Below are positions 1 through 8,531 of a stretch of 62,870 nucleotides of DNA, in pieces; positions within the stretch are counted from its first letter, which is position 1, and each line of letters opens with the position of its first letter. The notes beneath the pieces were generated by a model. The model saw nothing but the letters and a program-made list of their open reading frames with translations. It was not told the origin of the DNA and ran no database searches. Origin of the DNA: Planctomicrobium piriforme (lineage in GTDB: Bacteria > Planctomycetota > Planctomycetia > Planctomycetales > Planctomycetaceae); assembly GCA_945860955.1 (NCBI GenBank), contig CAMATH010000036.1, forward strand, positions 1 through 62,870. Direction: 5' to 3'. Made by a program: the position numbers and the translations under genes.

Positions 1-166
1 AAGCGACTGCGACCCCCGCACCCGAGACCGGATAATGGCAGCGGCCTGAGGCAACTTCTCCACCTCCGTAAACTCGCGCACTCAATCGACGCCTGCGACG
101 AGCGCCGCCGGACCGCGCGCCGACCGCGGGGTTATTGAGCAGTTACCTACGGAAGGTCAAGCCCTT
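1..166. other. Leader stretch before the truncated NACHT gene, no intact gene
   Basis: No complete gene fits here. The frame of the downstream gene is open back to a TGA at 47-49, and the codons just before position 167 still look family-like, which suggests an eroded 5' end. A second plus-strand frame is open from base 1 to about 138 but encodes an Arg-rich peptide that resembles no NTPase. Confidence 0.4.
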
Positions 167-3100
167 GTGGTGGCCGAGCAGCTAATCGCCGAGATCTACA
201 GCGAGGCGCGGCCAAAGGTTCGGGAGCTGGCGACTAACCCGCTACTCGTCACCATACTCGCGACGGTTTATTGGCGAGACGGACGACTACCCGATCAAAG
301 GGCTGGGGTGTACGACCGGGTTGTCGAGAACCTTCTGGACATTTGGTTGAAGCGGCCGGAGTGTCGGAAGCCGGGGGGAGAAAACCGCTCACTCACCCGC
401 GAAGAACTTCATGCCGCCCTGCAACCGCTGGCCGCCGACATGCAGGAGAACACCAGCAGCAACGGGCTGATCAGTTTGAACCGAATCGGGGAACTGGTTG
501 AGGGGCCGCTGGCCCACCTTCGGGAAATGAAGCCGGATGACCCACGATTCGGTCAAATCCGCAACGCCCTCTTGAACACAATCCGCAAGCATGTCGGCCT
601 GATCGCCGAGCAGAGCAGTGGCAATTACTCTTTCTTCCACAGGACCTTTCAAGAATTCCTTGCCGCCCGCCACTTGTTGGCTCACCGGCCGACGGCAGCA
701 GAAAAGCTCGGAAACCGGATCGACGATCCGCTTTGGCGGGAGCCGCTCTTGCTCGCCCTTGGGTTTGTGATGATTGACGGGGGATGGGGGCCGGACTCGC
801 GTAGCCGATTACTGACCGAATTCTTGGCGACAGACGGTGCCGACGCCCTGATCCCACGAGCGGCAATGCTCCTTGTGACCGCACTTCCGGACCTGCGGGA
901 CGTTCCGTCCGGCGTCGTGAATCAAACGGCAGCGCGACTGCTTACCTCCTATTCGATCAGCTTGGATCAAGGCCAGGCGGGCGTTGCGTTACGCGAGCAG
1001 ATCGAGCAGGCGTTTGATCGACTCCGGTACGGTCGGCATGTCGATCCGGTGGTCCGACAGTTCGCTGAGTCGCTTCGACGATCGGTGACCGGTAGAGATC
1101 TTGCTGGGGCCGCCGCGACAATCCTGAGGCGGATCGATTGGTTCACCACGGAGCTAGTCGAGTCGCTGCTAATTGCGGTTCCTCGAGACCAAGCCGAGTT
1201 GGACTGGCCGATTCGCCGGGCGCTTCTGACTGCCCTTGGGCACCGCCCCGCTTCATTACCTTGGCTGTCCCCCGGCCCTGACCTCGACATTGAGCGGCTC
1301 TTGAGCACGCACCTCCCGATGAGGAAGCTCCTCGAAGCCAACCCGTCGTTGGTGGACTTGGTGCGCAACGATGCCGAATGGTGTTGCCTCCTGATCGCAT
1401 TGTACGGCGGTCTTGGTCACCTTGAGTTGGTCGAGCGAACGGAGCAGCAGCGAAGGAATCGTGTTCCATCGGCTACGATCCCCGTACCTGTCCCCGTCCC
1501 TCTCCCGGAGGAGGGACGTCAGTTCGAAACCGCAATCCCTCCCGTTGAATTCTCTCCGCAAGACATCGTCCACGACCTCGCCGATCGAGATCTCAGTCGG
1601 TTGATCCAGCGCCACCTTAGTGGGCGTGTTTCGGCGCGCGACTTGGGGGACTCATTCCTACAGCGGTGGAATGCCGGAGGTTCCGCCGGTGCCGAGGCGC
1701 TCATCGGTCTCGCGGCACTGGGAGAAGACATCATCCCTTTGCTGCAGGCTGCTCAGGCCCAGGCGGATCGGCTGCCAGCAGTCCAGGCTGTCTTTGCACG
1801 GTTTGGTTGGCTTCGGGTTCTGCTGGGTGAACCACTCTCGCGGACGACAGAAGACGCGCTGCGGACACTACCTGAGGGTATCCCGGAATACCACCAGCTC
1901 GACCTCTTGAAGGTCGCCCTCGCGACCCGATCGGCCAACGGGGGTACGCCCTTGCTAGTCAGCGACACGATCCCCGAACACCGCTTCGTCGTCGCGTCAA
2001 CGCCCGCAGTACGAGATGCGCTGGAAGCGGAATACTGGGCTGTCGCTTTCTCTGGCACCGACTCGAAAGACGGGGTGCCGCCATTCGAGTCTGTTGCCGA
2101 TCAGGTCACGCGGCCGTTGGACCGTCTCCTCCATTCATGGTCGTTGCTTCCCTCGGCGTTAAACCACCGAGCGACCGATCGGCTTCAGTGGCCGCAGCCA
2201 ATACTCGCGACTCGCTCGGATTCCCCCGTTGAGCGATACCTCGCCATGCTGGACGCGATGATAAGCGTTCCGAGAGAATACCATTCTGCGGCAGGCTACG
2301 TACTGGGTCGGTGTAGGCCAGTTATCGATGAGTACCCAGACCTCGCCTGCGAGACGCTGGCCGTGTGTTGGAACCACGGCTGGGAATTTTCGAGAGAGTA
2401 TCGACGGGCCGCTCGGGGTGGTCCAATCAGTAACCCTCCGCCCGGTTGCCAGATGCCCGACGAGTTTGAAATGAATGTCCGCTGGTTGCCAGCCGGATCA
2501 GAGTTGATTCACCGTATCTTCAGTATCACGAACCCATACTTTAAGTTTCGCGCTTTGTGGCGGCTCCTGGGTGCCGTTGTCAGCGAGGAAGCAGCCCTGG
2601 ATCTGGATGTCTTGGGAATGGTGGAGCGGATTCCCGACCCTCACGATCAAGTTCGGGCCTTTGAATGGATCCTGATGTCCATTCCACCGGCCGACATTGG
2701 CTTGTTGAACCATGTCGGGCTGTTGGAGCCCATGGTGCGGACCTCGTTCCGGATCGCTGACCCTGAGAATCGCGCGCGTGCCCAGTGCCGACTCGCATTT
2801 TTTGCAGTAGAGCATTTCGACATCCTCCTCCGTGAAGCGGTCGAGGCTGCCCGCGAGATCACTGACCAATACCGGAAGGCCGAGACTATCAACGAGATCC
2901 GCGCTATCTGGGGCCGGACTGCAGAGGTGGGAAAAGCGCTTGATGCCGTTGCTCAAACTGTTTCGGACCCTTGGCTGCGCGACAAGGCACTCGGACGTGC
3001 CTCGCGGCTTGTGCGAGCATACCGAGATCGATTTGCCTCTCATTCGCTGGCTTGGCGATTGCCTACAGAGGACGAACCGACTGCCACGGTCTTCCGTCGG

Positions 3101-4873
3101 CCACAACCGGCTGGGACGTTGCCCTGGGACCTGATTTACCTCAGCGCGACGGTGGCTGAAGTCGATTCGCTCGGTGCTAATCGGGTGGGAGTAAGCGCCC
3201 ACTGGGACCGGTTGCTTGGCACAGAGCGGCCGGCCGCAGTTGCGGCCCTCGTGGCTGCGGGCCTTGAGTCCGGCGTCACGGTCTCGGCTCGAGATGCTTC
3301 GATCCTAGACCGTCTGGTGCAATCGGGCCAAGCTGCGGATCTCGAAGCCCTGTGGCCCAATCTGGATCGCCCTGACCCAGGGGCCATGGGAACAGTCGCC
3401 CGCTGGACGGCCCGTCGCGACCGACCTGGGCAGTGGTCGGCCTTGGTGCAAGCAGAGGCAGGGAGATTGACCCCTGAAGTCGTTGCCTCCGTTATCGACG
3501 TGTTGGCCGGTTCCACGGACAGACTCAAAATGCGCGCGGCACTGGCGCTGCACGGTCCGACACCAACCACAAAAAACCCGCAACGCCGTTGGTCTGTTCG
3601 TCGCGTCGGTGCCGAGACGTTGGACGTACTCGCCAGGTGCGCGGCTCAAGGGACACATTCGCCGGCGGTTCAGTCCGCGATGAACTGGGTCCAATCCGAC
3701 ATCCACCACGATGATCGTGAGGCTCTCGAAGACTGGCTGGCACAGGCCGCGTCCGCCGGACCGTCGGCTCCCGCCGCCTGGCTCTTGAAGTCGTTGCAAT
3801 CTGTCCAGAGCGATCTCGTGCCCACACTTATCTCGGCCCTTCGATCCGGTTCTCGCCAGCTCCAACGGACCCTGCTATTCGGTCTTGCCAGATTGGCGTA
3901 TTGCTCGGAGCACTTCGGATCATCATCTGGGGACGTTCACACTGCGATTGCTGCAGTCGCCCAGGATGTGCGATTCGGTGTATGCGTTTTGCCCGAGGGA
4001 ACAAAAACGTTGTTTGCGGTCGTGCAGGATGTCGTCAAATCGGCCGAACCAGGTGACCGGGTTGCCCAAGCTCGTCGACTGCTCGCGACGAAACTGTCAT
4101 GGCTCGATGAGTCTAGCCTCTCGGATGCCAAGCAGTGTCTGGCCCGACTCAAATCCATTGGAAGTCAACTCTACATACCACTTGGCGATTCTGACACAGG
4201 TGCTGGCTCGTACTGGAAGACCACGGACATCGCGGCAGCCCCACTCGCGCAGAATGTCGATGGGTTAAGATTGCTCCTCAATTGGTTGGCATCAATGAGT
4301 GTGACCGAGGACGCTGATGGGTACGCCTTTCACCTTTTGACGGCGACAGAGGCAGTAGCACGGCTGTCCCCGGACGCCTTTGCGGCCCTCGCTCCACCAG
4401 ATTTCTGGGAACCGGTTCTCACGGAGTGGGTGCAATACGGGCAACACTGGACGTCGCGCTTGGCGGCTGTCCGATTGCTCGGCCGACTCCGCTGCGTGAC
4501 GGAGCGAGTGGCGCGCGCGCTCTGTTCCGCCGTGAACGACGTCTCGTTCGTCCAACAAGCAGCGTACGCATCAGTTACCGAGTTCCGCAGAATTGAAGGC
4601 GACATTCTTCCAGAGTTGCTTCAGTTACTTGAAGACCCAAGTGCCGGCATAGCCGCCGCTACGGCCCGGGTCTTGGTTAGCATCGCCCAATCGGAAGTCT
4701 CGTCCGCCGACCGCCGCCGTATCCTCCGCAAAATTGAACAGGCAGCGACCCGGCCGTCGTCAGCTCGCGCCGTCTACCTAATGGACGAAAATGGTGGGTT
4801 TATGTCCATTAACTATGTTGATCGACTTGACCGCATCCTCTACGGCGCGATTTTCGAGATCAGCGGCTTGTGA
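167..4873 (+). CDS. NACHT-family C-terminal region fused to a long HEAT-like helical protein, 5'-truncated
   Basis: The 1568-residue product opens inside a NACHT-type STAND NTPase. Residues 24-36 (NPLLVTILATVYW) match the helical segment after the NTPase core, and residues 156-171 (FFHRTFQEFLAARHLL) match the usual NACHT C-terminal motif. The remaining roughly 1350 residues are helical and HEAT-like, for example around LPELLQLLEDPSAG near the C-terminus. No Walker A or Walker B is present. Family-like sequence continues slightly upstream of the GTG at 167 (IEQLPTEG), but the frame meets TGA at 47-49, so the NTPase core is missing or frameshifted before the window. Intact relatives act as NLR-like sensors, often in phage defence. 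As it stands this gene is probably a remnant or a pseudo-NTPase. Confidence 0.6.
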   Translation: MVAEQLIAEIYSEARPKVRELATNPLLVTILATVYWRDGRLPDQRAGVYDRVVENLLDIWLKRPECRKPGGENRSLTREELHAALQPLAADMQENTSSNGLISLNRIGELVEGPLAHLREMKPDDPRFGQIRNALLNTIRKHVGLIAEQSSGNYSFFHRTFQEFLAARHLLAHRPTAAEKLGNRIDDPLWREPLLLALGFVMIDGGWGPDSRSRLLTEFLATDGADALIPRAAMLLVTALPDLRDVPSGVVNQTAARLLTSYSISLDQGQAGVALREQIEQAFDRLRYGRHVDPVVRQFAESLRRSVTGRDLAGAAATILRRIDWFTTELVESLLIAVPRDQAELDWPIRRALLTALGHRPASLPWLSPGPDLDIERLLSTHLPMRKLLEANPSLVDLVRNDAEWCCLLIALYGGLGHLELVERTEQQRRNRVPSATIPVPVPVPLPEEGRQFETAIPPVEFSPQDIVHDLADRDLSRLIQRHLSGRVSARDLGDSFLQRWNAGGSAGAEALIGLAALGEDIIPLLQAAQAQADRLPAVQAVFARFGWLRVLLGEPLSRTTEDALRTLPEGIPEYHQLDLLKVALATRSANGGTPLLVSDTIPEHRFVVASTPAVRDALEAEYWAVAFSGTDSKDGVPPFESVADQVTRPLDRLLHSWSLLPSALNHRATDRLQWPQPILATRSDSPVERYLAMLDAMISVPREYHSAAGYVLGRCRPVIDEYPDLACETLAVCWNHGWEFSREYRRAARGGPISNPPPGCQMPDEFEMNVRWLPAGSELIHRIFSITNPYFKFRALWRLLGAVVSEEAALDLDVLGMVERIPDPHDQVRAFEWILMSIPPADIGLLNHVGLLEPMVRTSFRIADPENRARAQCRLAFFAVEHFDILLREAVEAAREITDQYRKAETINEIRAIWGRTAEVGKALDAVAQTVSDPWLRDKALGRASRLVRAYRDRFASHSLAWRLPTEDEPTATVFRRPQPAGTLPWDLIYLSATVAEVDSLGANRVGVSAHWDRLLGTERPAAVAALVAAGLESGVTVSARDASILDRLVQSGQAADLEALWPNLDRPDPGAMGTVARWTARRDRPGQWSALVQAEAGRLTPEVVASVIDVLAGSTDRLKMRAALALHGPTPTTKNPQRRWSVRRVGAETLDVLARCAAQGTHSPAVQSAMNWVQSDIHHDDREALEDWLAQAASAGPSAPAAWLLKSLQSVQSDLVPTLISALRSGSRQLQRTLLFGLARLAYCSEHFGSSSGDVHTAIAAVAQDVRFGVCVLPEGTKTLFAVVQDVVKSAEPGDRVAQARRLLATKLSWLDESSLSDAKQCLARLKSIGSQLYIPLGDSDTGAGSYWKTTDIAAAPLAQNVDGLRLLLNWLASMSVTEDADGYAFHLLTATEAVARLSPDAFAALAPPDFWEPVLTEWVQYGQHWTSRLAAVRLLGRLRCVTERVARALCSAVNDVSFVQQAAYASVTEFRRIEGDILPELLQLLEDPSAGIAAATARVLVSIAQSEVSSADRRRILRKIEQAATRPSSARAVYLMDENGGFMSINYVDRLDRILYGAIFEISGL

Positions 4874-4908
4874 CCTATTCCGGTCGTGTCTCGATCGCGT
4901 TGGCACTT

Positions 4909-6192
4909 TCAGCCGCGGGTATCGAACCGCCCTGCGAACATGGGATCGGTGAGGTAGTCGAGTTGCTTAAGACGAGACGGGACGCCGCCTAGGCTGACGA
5001 TTTGCTCATCGTTTGCGAGCGACCGAATTTCTTCGGCCTCGACCCCCAACAACGCGGCCAACTCGGCCGTTGCCGAGTAGTCCCGAACCCCGAAAGCTTG
5101 CACCGCGTTACAATTACTCACCAGCCAGCTCGCGGGATACAGGCTCCGCAACTGCTGCAGTTCGTGCCAGTATGTCCAGATTCGGAACCCCGATCCGCTA
5201 CCTGACTGTATTGCTGCATCTAGTTGTGGAAAGTGTCCCAGCTTGGCGCACTCGTCCAGCAAGAATAGCGTGGGTAGGGCTTGGGGAGCGCGTCGCCGCA
5301 TCAAACTGTGTAACAGCGTCCCGATCCAGACACGGAGCAGCGAGCCATGCACCGGGAATTTGGCTGGCGGTATCATGATGTATATTGAAAAAGGCTCTTC
5401 CTGCACGAAGTCGGTGAGAGAAAAGGTCGATGTGCCCAGCGCTTTTTGGCTGAGTTGGGTCATCAGAGGTTTTAAATGAGTGGTGACCGAGTTGAGTACT
5501 CTACTACGCTCCGCATCCACTCTCTGCAACCAACTCGCGATTTCGGAATAGGACATCTTAGGGATTTTCTTCCCAATCGTGTCAAGCACGACGGCCAAGT
5601 TGTACACCGTATCGTCTGAGTGAAAGGTTGAGTATAGGTCGGCAAACTTGTTCTTTTCAGGAACTGATGCGACGTATCCGATCACGCCGCTGAGCAGCCC
5701 GAACGCGGCACGTTCCCAGACGTCAGTATTTGACCGGACACCTTGAAGCAATGCGGCGACATCCTGGCATGCGGACTCTAGCGCCAGTCCATCGAGTCCC
5801 GCGAGCAGGTCAAGGGGATTGAGAGCGTCCGACTCTTGGTCGATGACGCGGAACGGATCGAGCCGGACAACCGTCTGCCCCATCTCCCGCCGAGCCCGCG
5901 ACGTAACGGAGTAAGCCTCGCCCGTCAGATCTACAACCACTACAGAACCGGGGTACGTCAATAAATTCGGAATTATGCAGCCTCGCACCCGACCCGCCAC
6001 CGGCGGCGCGATCGTGAGGAGGTGCGATTCCCCTTCCACTGCAAAGACATCACCGCCGATTGGCACATTAACCGGTCGAGAGTTCCGGTGATCCGACGAG
6101 CCCTCTCTTTCCCGAAGTATTGGCGTTGTTAGAAAGCATCGGCCGATCAGGACGGAACTCATGGTCGTTCTCAATTCTTTTGTCAACTGCAC
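4909..6192 (-). CDS. Orphan VirD4/TraG-like coupling-protein ATPase with degenerate Walker A
   Basis: The product is 427 residues. The segment PNLLTYPGSVVVVDLTGEAY at about residues 75-94 and the Walker B region LFLLDECAKLGH at 309-320 are characteristic of type IV coupling proteins of conjugation systems, which pump DNA or effectors through a secretion channel. The Walker A position (residues 62-71, APPVAGRVRG) lacks the GK[ST] needed to bind phosphate, while Walker B keeps its DE. There is no N-terminal membrane anchor, and the protein is shorter than conjugative members. No relaxase or secretion gene is nearby. ATG at residue 11 is an alternative start. It converges with the truncated NACHT gene, 35 bp from its stop. 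Homology is fairly certain, but transfer activity is doubtful. Confidence 0.72.
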   Translation of the reverse strand: MQLTKELRTTMSSVLIGRCFLTTPILREREGSSDHRNSRPVNVPIGGDVFAVEGESHLLTIAPPVAGRVRGCIIPNLLTYPGSVVVVDLTGEAYSVTSRARREMGQTVVRLDPFRVIDQESDALNPLDLLAGLDGLALESACQDVAALLQGVRSNTDVWERAAFGLLSGVIGYVASVPEKNKFADLYSTFHSDDTVYNLAVVLDTIGKKIPKMSYSEIASWLQRVDAERSRVLNSVTTHLKPLMTQLSQKALGTSTFSLTDFVQEEPFSIYIMIPPAKFPVHGSLLRVWIGTLLHSLMRRRAPQALPTLFLLDECAKLGHFPQLDAAIQSGSGSGFRIWTYWHELQQLRSLYPASWLVSNCNAVQAFGVRDYSATAELAALLGVEAEEIRSLANDEQIVSLGGVPSRLKQLDYLTDPMFAGRFDTRG

Positions 6193-6386
6193 TTCAGCAC
6201 ATTCCTGACTCGTGACCCGTATTGATCACTCCATCCATTCGGGCAACCTGTACGATCGCATTTTTACAATCGTTTCATGAAAATACTAGCGTTGGAAATG
6301 ATCGTTCAAAATGGACCCACCCGCAACTACATCTGTACACTGCGATTCTGCAAGAAACCGGAACTGTCAGATACGGAGGTCGAAGG
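6193..6386. other. Intergenic stretch before the IS21 stub
   Basis: No gene is supported here. It presumably holds the promoter of the minus-strand coupling-protein-like gene and the left flank of the IS21 remnant. It is visibly richer in A and T than its surroundings, for example around 6225-6290. Confidence 0.4.
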
Positions 6387-6458
6387 ATGTTGCAGGTGGA
6401 AAATTACGATCAGATTCGCCTGGCCCATCGTGATGGAATGGGCATTCGGGAGAGGTGA
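6387..6458 (+). pseudogene. IS21-family istA transposase stub (N-terminus only)
   Basis: ATG at 6387, preceded by GGAGG at 6375-6379, begins a 23-residue peptide. Its sequence MLQVENYDQIRLAHRDGMGI matches the start of IS21-family IstA, where it precedes the helix-turn-helix. It ends at TGA 6456-6458, exactly where RAYT-like sequence begins on the other strand. Only this stub and possibly its left flank remain, so it is a dead insertion-sequence scar. Confidence 0.6.
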
Positions 6459-6465
6459 AAAAGTG

Positions 6466-6836
6466 GACAGGTCCAATTTTTGCGGTGCGCGGTCGGCGTC
6501 TGCCTTCCTCCTCCGACCGCGAGATCGCAGTGTCGATTCCAGACCGAGTTCCCGGGCCGTCTGTTCGATCCAGTTCGCCGACCCCATGGGCTTTCCGCGA
6601 ATCACGCAGCGCCAAATTGTGTCGAGTTCGGCGTCGGTTTGCGGGCGGTTGACGTTTTCGAGCCACCGCCGCGGGCGGGGAAACGGCCGCTCGCTGAATT
6701 ATCTCCGTTGCTCCGCTTTACCGTGGACCCGTCGTGTACCGGCCAAAACGCAAAGTGCCAATGATTCCGCATCAGGCAGTTGGCGCATATTCGCAGGGTG
6801 CATTCGTCGAGAGTCTTGGCGACGATCACCTCCCCC
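6466..6836 (-). pseudogene. Decayed REP-associated tyrosine transposase (RAYT), copy 1
   Basis: Minus-strand frames read ICANCLMRNHWHFAFWP (about 6750-6800) and then GKPMGSANWIEQTARELGLE and RSRGRRRK. These are the HUH-type catalytic region and the C-terminus of RAYT (Y1 transposase) proteins. The pieces lie in different frames and the N-terminal third is missing. The HWH motif survives. The copy stops abruptly about 10 bp from the 3' end of the PIN-toxin gene. Copy 2 at 7545-8061 is clearly related at nucleotide level and lies in the same orientation. Confidence 0.75.
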
Positions 6837-6846
6837 TTTATCGTCT

Positions 6847-7260
6847 TCAGATCGAAGAAAGTGGCACGACCCTTCCTGGAAACGCATTGACCAGCTTATT
6901 GTCTGCCGACACGACCTCGCAGTGCTGCTGTTCCGCCAAGGCCACGTACAAGCAGTCGTAAACACCAATTCGCGCCTTGGATGCCAAGGCGACCGCTAGC
7001 GGCAGCATTGGAAAATGCGAGTGGAGTTCGATGGGATAGACCAGCAGTTGCGTCAGTCGATTGGCAGCCTGACCGGGCAGCAACAACTTTCGCCGCTCCG
7101 CCTTGGTGAGTACGTGAGCAATCTCGGCGTACAACAGATCCGGCGCGATCAACTCGTGAGTTCCGGCACGGTAACCCGCCTCAATCAGCAACGCAGAATC
7201 GGAATCCGGCTCCGGAAGAACCCACTTCACCGCCACCGACGCATCCAGAACATACTTCAT
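6847..7260 (-). CDS. vapC: PIN-domain ribonuclease toxin, VapC-like
   Basis: The product is 137 residues, the usual size for VapC. The four PIN-fold acidic residues are visible: D6 in YVLDASVAVKW, E46 in LLYAEIAHVL, D102 in GVYDCLYVALA and D120 in VSADNKL. VapC toxins are Mg-dependent RNases that cleave tRNA or rRNA when their antitoxin is degraded. The start codon overlaps the upstream stop as ATGA at 7257-7260, so the pair is translationally coupled, antitoxin first. The pair is bracketed by two RAYT pseudogenes, which suggests it travelled with or into a mobile segment. The toxin appears intact. Confidence 0.88.
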   Translation of the reverse strand: MKYVLDASVAVKWVLPEPDSDSALLIEAGYRAGTHELIAPDLLYAEIAHVLTKAERRKLLLPGQAANRLTQLLVYPIELHSHFPMLPLAVALASKARIGVYDCLYVALAEQQHCEVVSADNKLVNAFPGRVVPLSSI

Positions 7261-7451
7261 TGATCGCGACAGTCACGAACAAGTTCCACGGCGACTTCGA
7301 CCGTCCCCACGCGTTGGCGTGTTTCCTGTCGCATGCGATCCATCTCTTCCCGGGCCATCCGACCGGCCTCTGGGTCACGCACGCGATTCATCGCACGTGC
7401 AACGGCCAGCGCAAGTTCGCGATCCGCTTCGGTGGTCAAGGTGGTTGTCAT
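7257..7451 (-). CDS. Putative antitoxin partner of the PIN toxin
   Basis: This is a 64-residue, highly charged, probably all-helical protein (MTTTLTTEADRELALAVARA at its start). It lies directly upstream of vapC and overlaps it by ATGA. Position, size and overlap are those of a VapB-type antitoxin. However, I recognise no AbrB, ribbon-helix-helix or Phd DNA-binding motif. The call therefore rests on context, and it may belong to an uncharacterised antitoxin family. Confidence 0.7.
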   Translation of the reverse strand: MTTTLTTEADRELALAVARAMNRVRDPEAGRMAREEMDRMRQETRQRVGTVEVAVELVRDCRDQ

Positions 7452-7544
7452 AATGTGATTGTCGTCAAAAGCGAACCGACGGTCAATTGAAAACCCTGGC
7501 CGCTTATCGCCTCGACGTCACGTGATTTCCCGCAAACGACCAAG

Positions 7545-8061
7545 GTGGACCGGTCCATTTGTTGCGGTGGTCGGTCGGCGTCTGACTTCCTGGGCCGACC
7601 GCGAGATCGCAGCGTTGATTCGAGACCGAGTTCCCGGGTTGTTTGTTCGATCCAGTTCGCCGACAGCATGGGCTTTCGGCGGATCACGCAGCGCCGAATC
7701 GCGTTGAGTTCGGGGTCGGTTTGCGGCGCGATTGACGTTTTTGATCCACTGCCGTGGGCGGGACAACTGCAAGTCGCTCAATCATCTCCGCTGTGCCGCT
7801 GTCCCGTGCACCCGGCGTGTTCTGGCCAGAGCGCAACAAAATTCCAGTGATTCGGCATCAGGCATTCGGCGCAGATTCGCGTTGCGCGTCTGTCGAGAGT
7901 CTTGGCGAGGCGACGATCTCCTCGAACGCGGCGAGGTCGTCGGGTTTGCCGAAAAGCTGTTGTTTACCCACGCCACGATTGAGGACGTGAAACACCGTTC
8001 CGCCGGAAGGGACGCGGGCTGTCCGTGGCAGGATGGGGCGTGGGATACCGGATTTTCGCAC
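7545..8061 (-). pseudogene. Decayed REP-associated tyrosine transposase (RAYT), copy 2
   Basis: This copy is longer than copy 1 and keeps the N-terminus (VPSGGTVFHVLNRGVGKQQLF, then DLAAFEEIVA) typical of RAYT proteins. It continues through ICAECLMPNHWNFVALWP to SANWIEQTTRELGLE and RSRGRPRK. The frame changes several times. The catalytic HWH has become HWN, with an extra codon nearby, so it is inactive. Long stretches match copy 1 closely. Its 5' side lies next to two REP-like hairpins, the usual RAYT partners. Confidence 0.78.
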
Positions 8062-8108
8062 TGTGGTTGATAGAAATGGGCCCGTTCGTTGGCCCGTAAA
8101 GGCGAGCC

Positions 8109-8182
8109 GTGGGCGTTAGCCCACTGGGTTTTTTGGGGGAATTGCAGGTGGGGGTCGATTGAACCAGCCGGCTTACGCCGGC
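8109..8182. repeat. Two REP-like hairpins beside RAYT copy 2
   Basis: Two perfect 6-bp stems with 4-nt loops occur here: GTGGGC-GTTA-GCCCAC at 8109-8124 and GCCGGC-TTAC-GCCGGC at 8167-8182. The loops are near reverse complements (GTTA and GTAA), so the two lie in opposite orientation like a BIME pair. RAYT transposases recognise such short palindromes next to their own gene. Confidence 0.65.
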
Positions 8183-8197
8183 CGTTCGCCTGGGGGC

Positions 8198-8494
8198 TTA
8201 AAAGGTTGAGAGGGGGCCTGGGGGGAGGGCGCTGATCATGGTGGGGCCGCTGTAGTAGGTTGTGTTGGTCACGGGCGGGGCCGCGCTGATGGCTGAGCCG
8301 CCGTAGGGGGTTACGTACGCGCCGGCAGGGGGAGTGTATTGCGCGCCGTAGGGGGCCGTTTGCGCTCCGCACGGGTTCCCACACGGATTGCCGCAGGGGC
8401 TTCCACACGGTTTGCAGCACGAGTCCATGCAGCAGCAGCCGCTTCCCGCGGCGGCCAGAACCACGGCCGACAGACTCATCAACAGACGCTTCAT
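8198..8494 (-). CDS. Small exported Cys/Gly/Pro-rich protein
   Basis: With ATG at 8494, preceded by AGGAAG, the product is 98 residues. MKRLLMSLSAVVLAAAGSGC at its start looks like a signal peptide and could be a weak lipoprotein signal. A tight cluster of nine cysteines in CCCMDSCC and repeated CGNP/CGSP units follows, then a Pro/Tyr/Gly-rich tail. Function is unknown; disulfide-rich surface or envelope proteins are common in planctomycetes. An upstream in-frame start at 8527 is possible but would place 11 residues before the signal peptide. Confidence 0.6.
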   Translation of the reverse strand: MKRLLMSLSAVVLAAAGSGCCCMDSCCKPCGSPCGNPCGNPCGAQTAPYGAQYTPPAGAYVTPYGGSAISAAPPVTNTTYYSGPTMISALPPGPLSTF

Positions 8495-8531
8495 GACAGG
8501 CTTCCTTTCCGTCACTGGGTGATGCACACGT

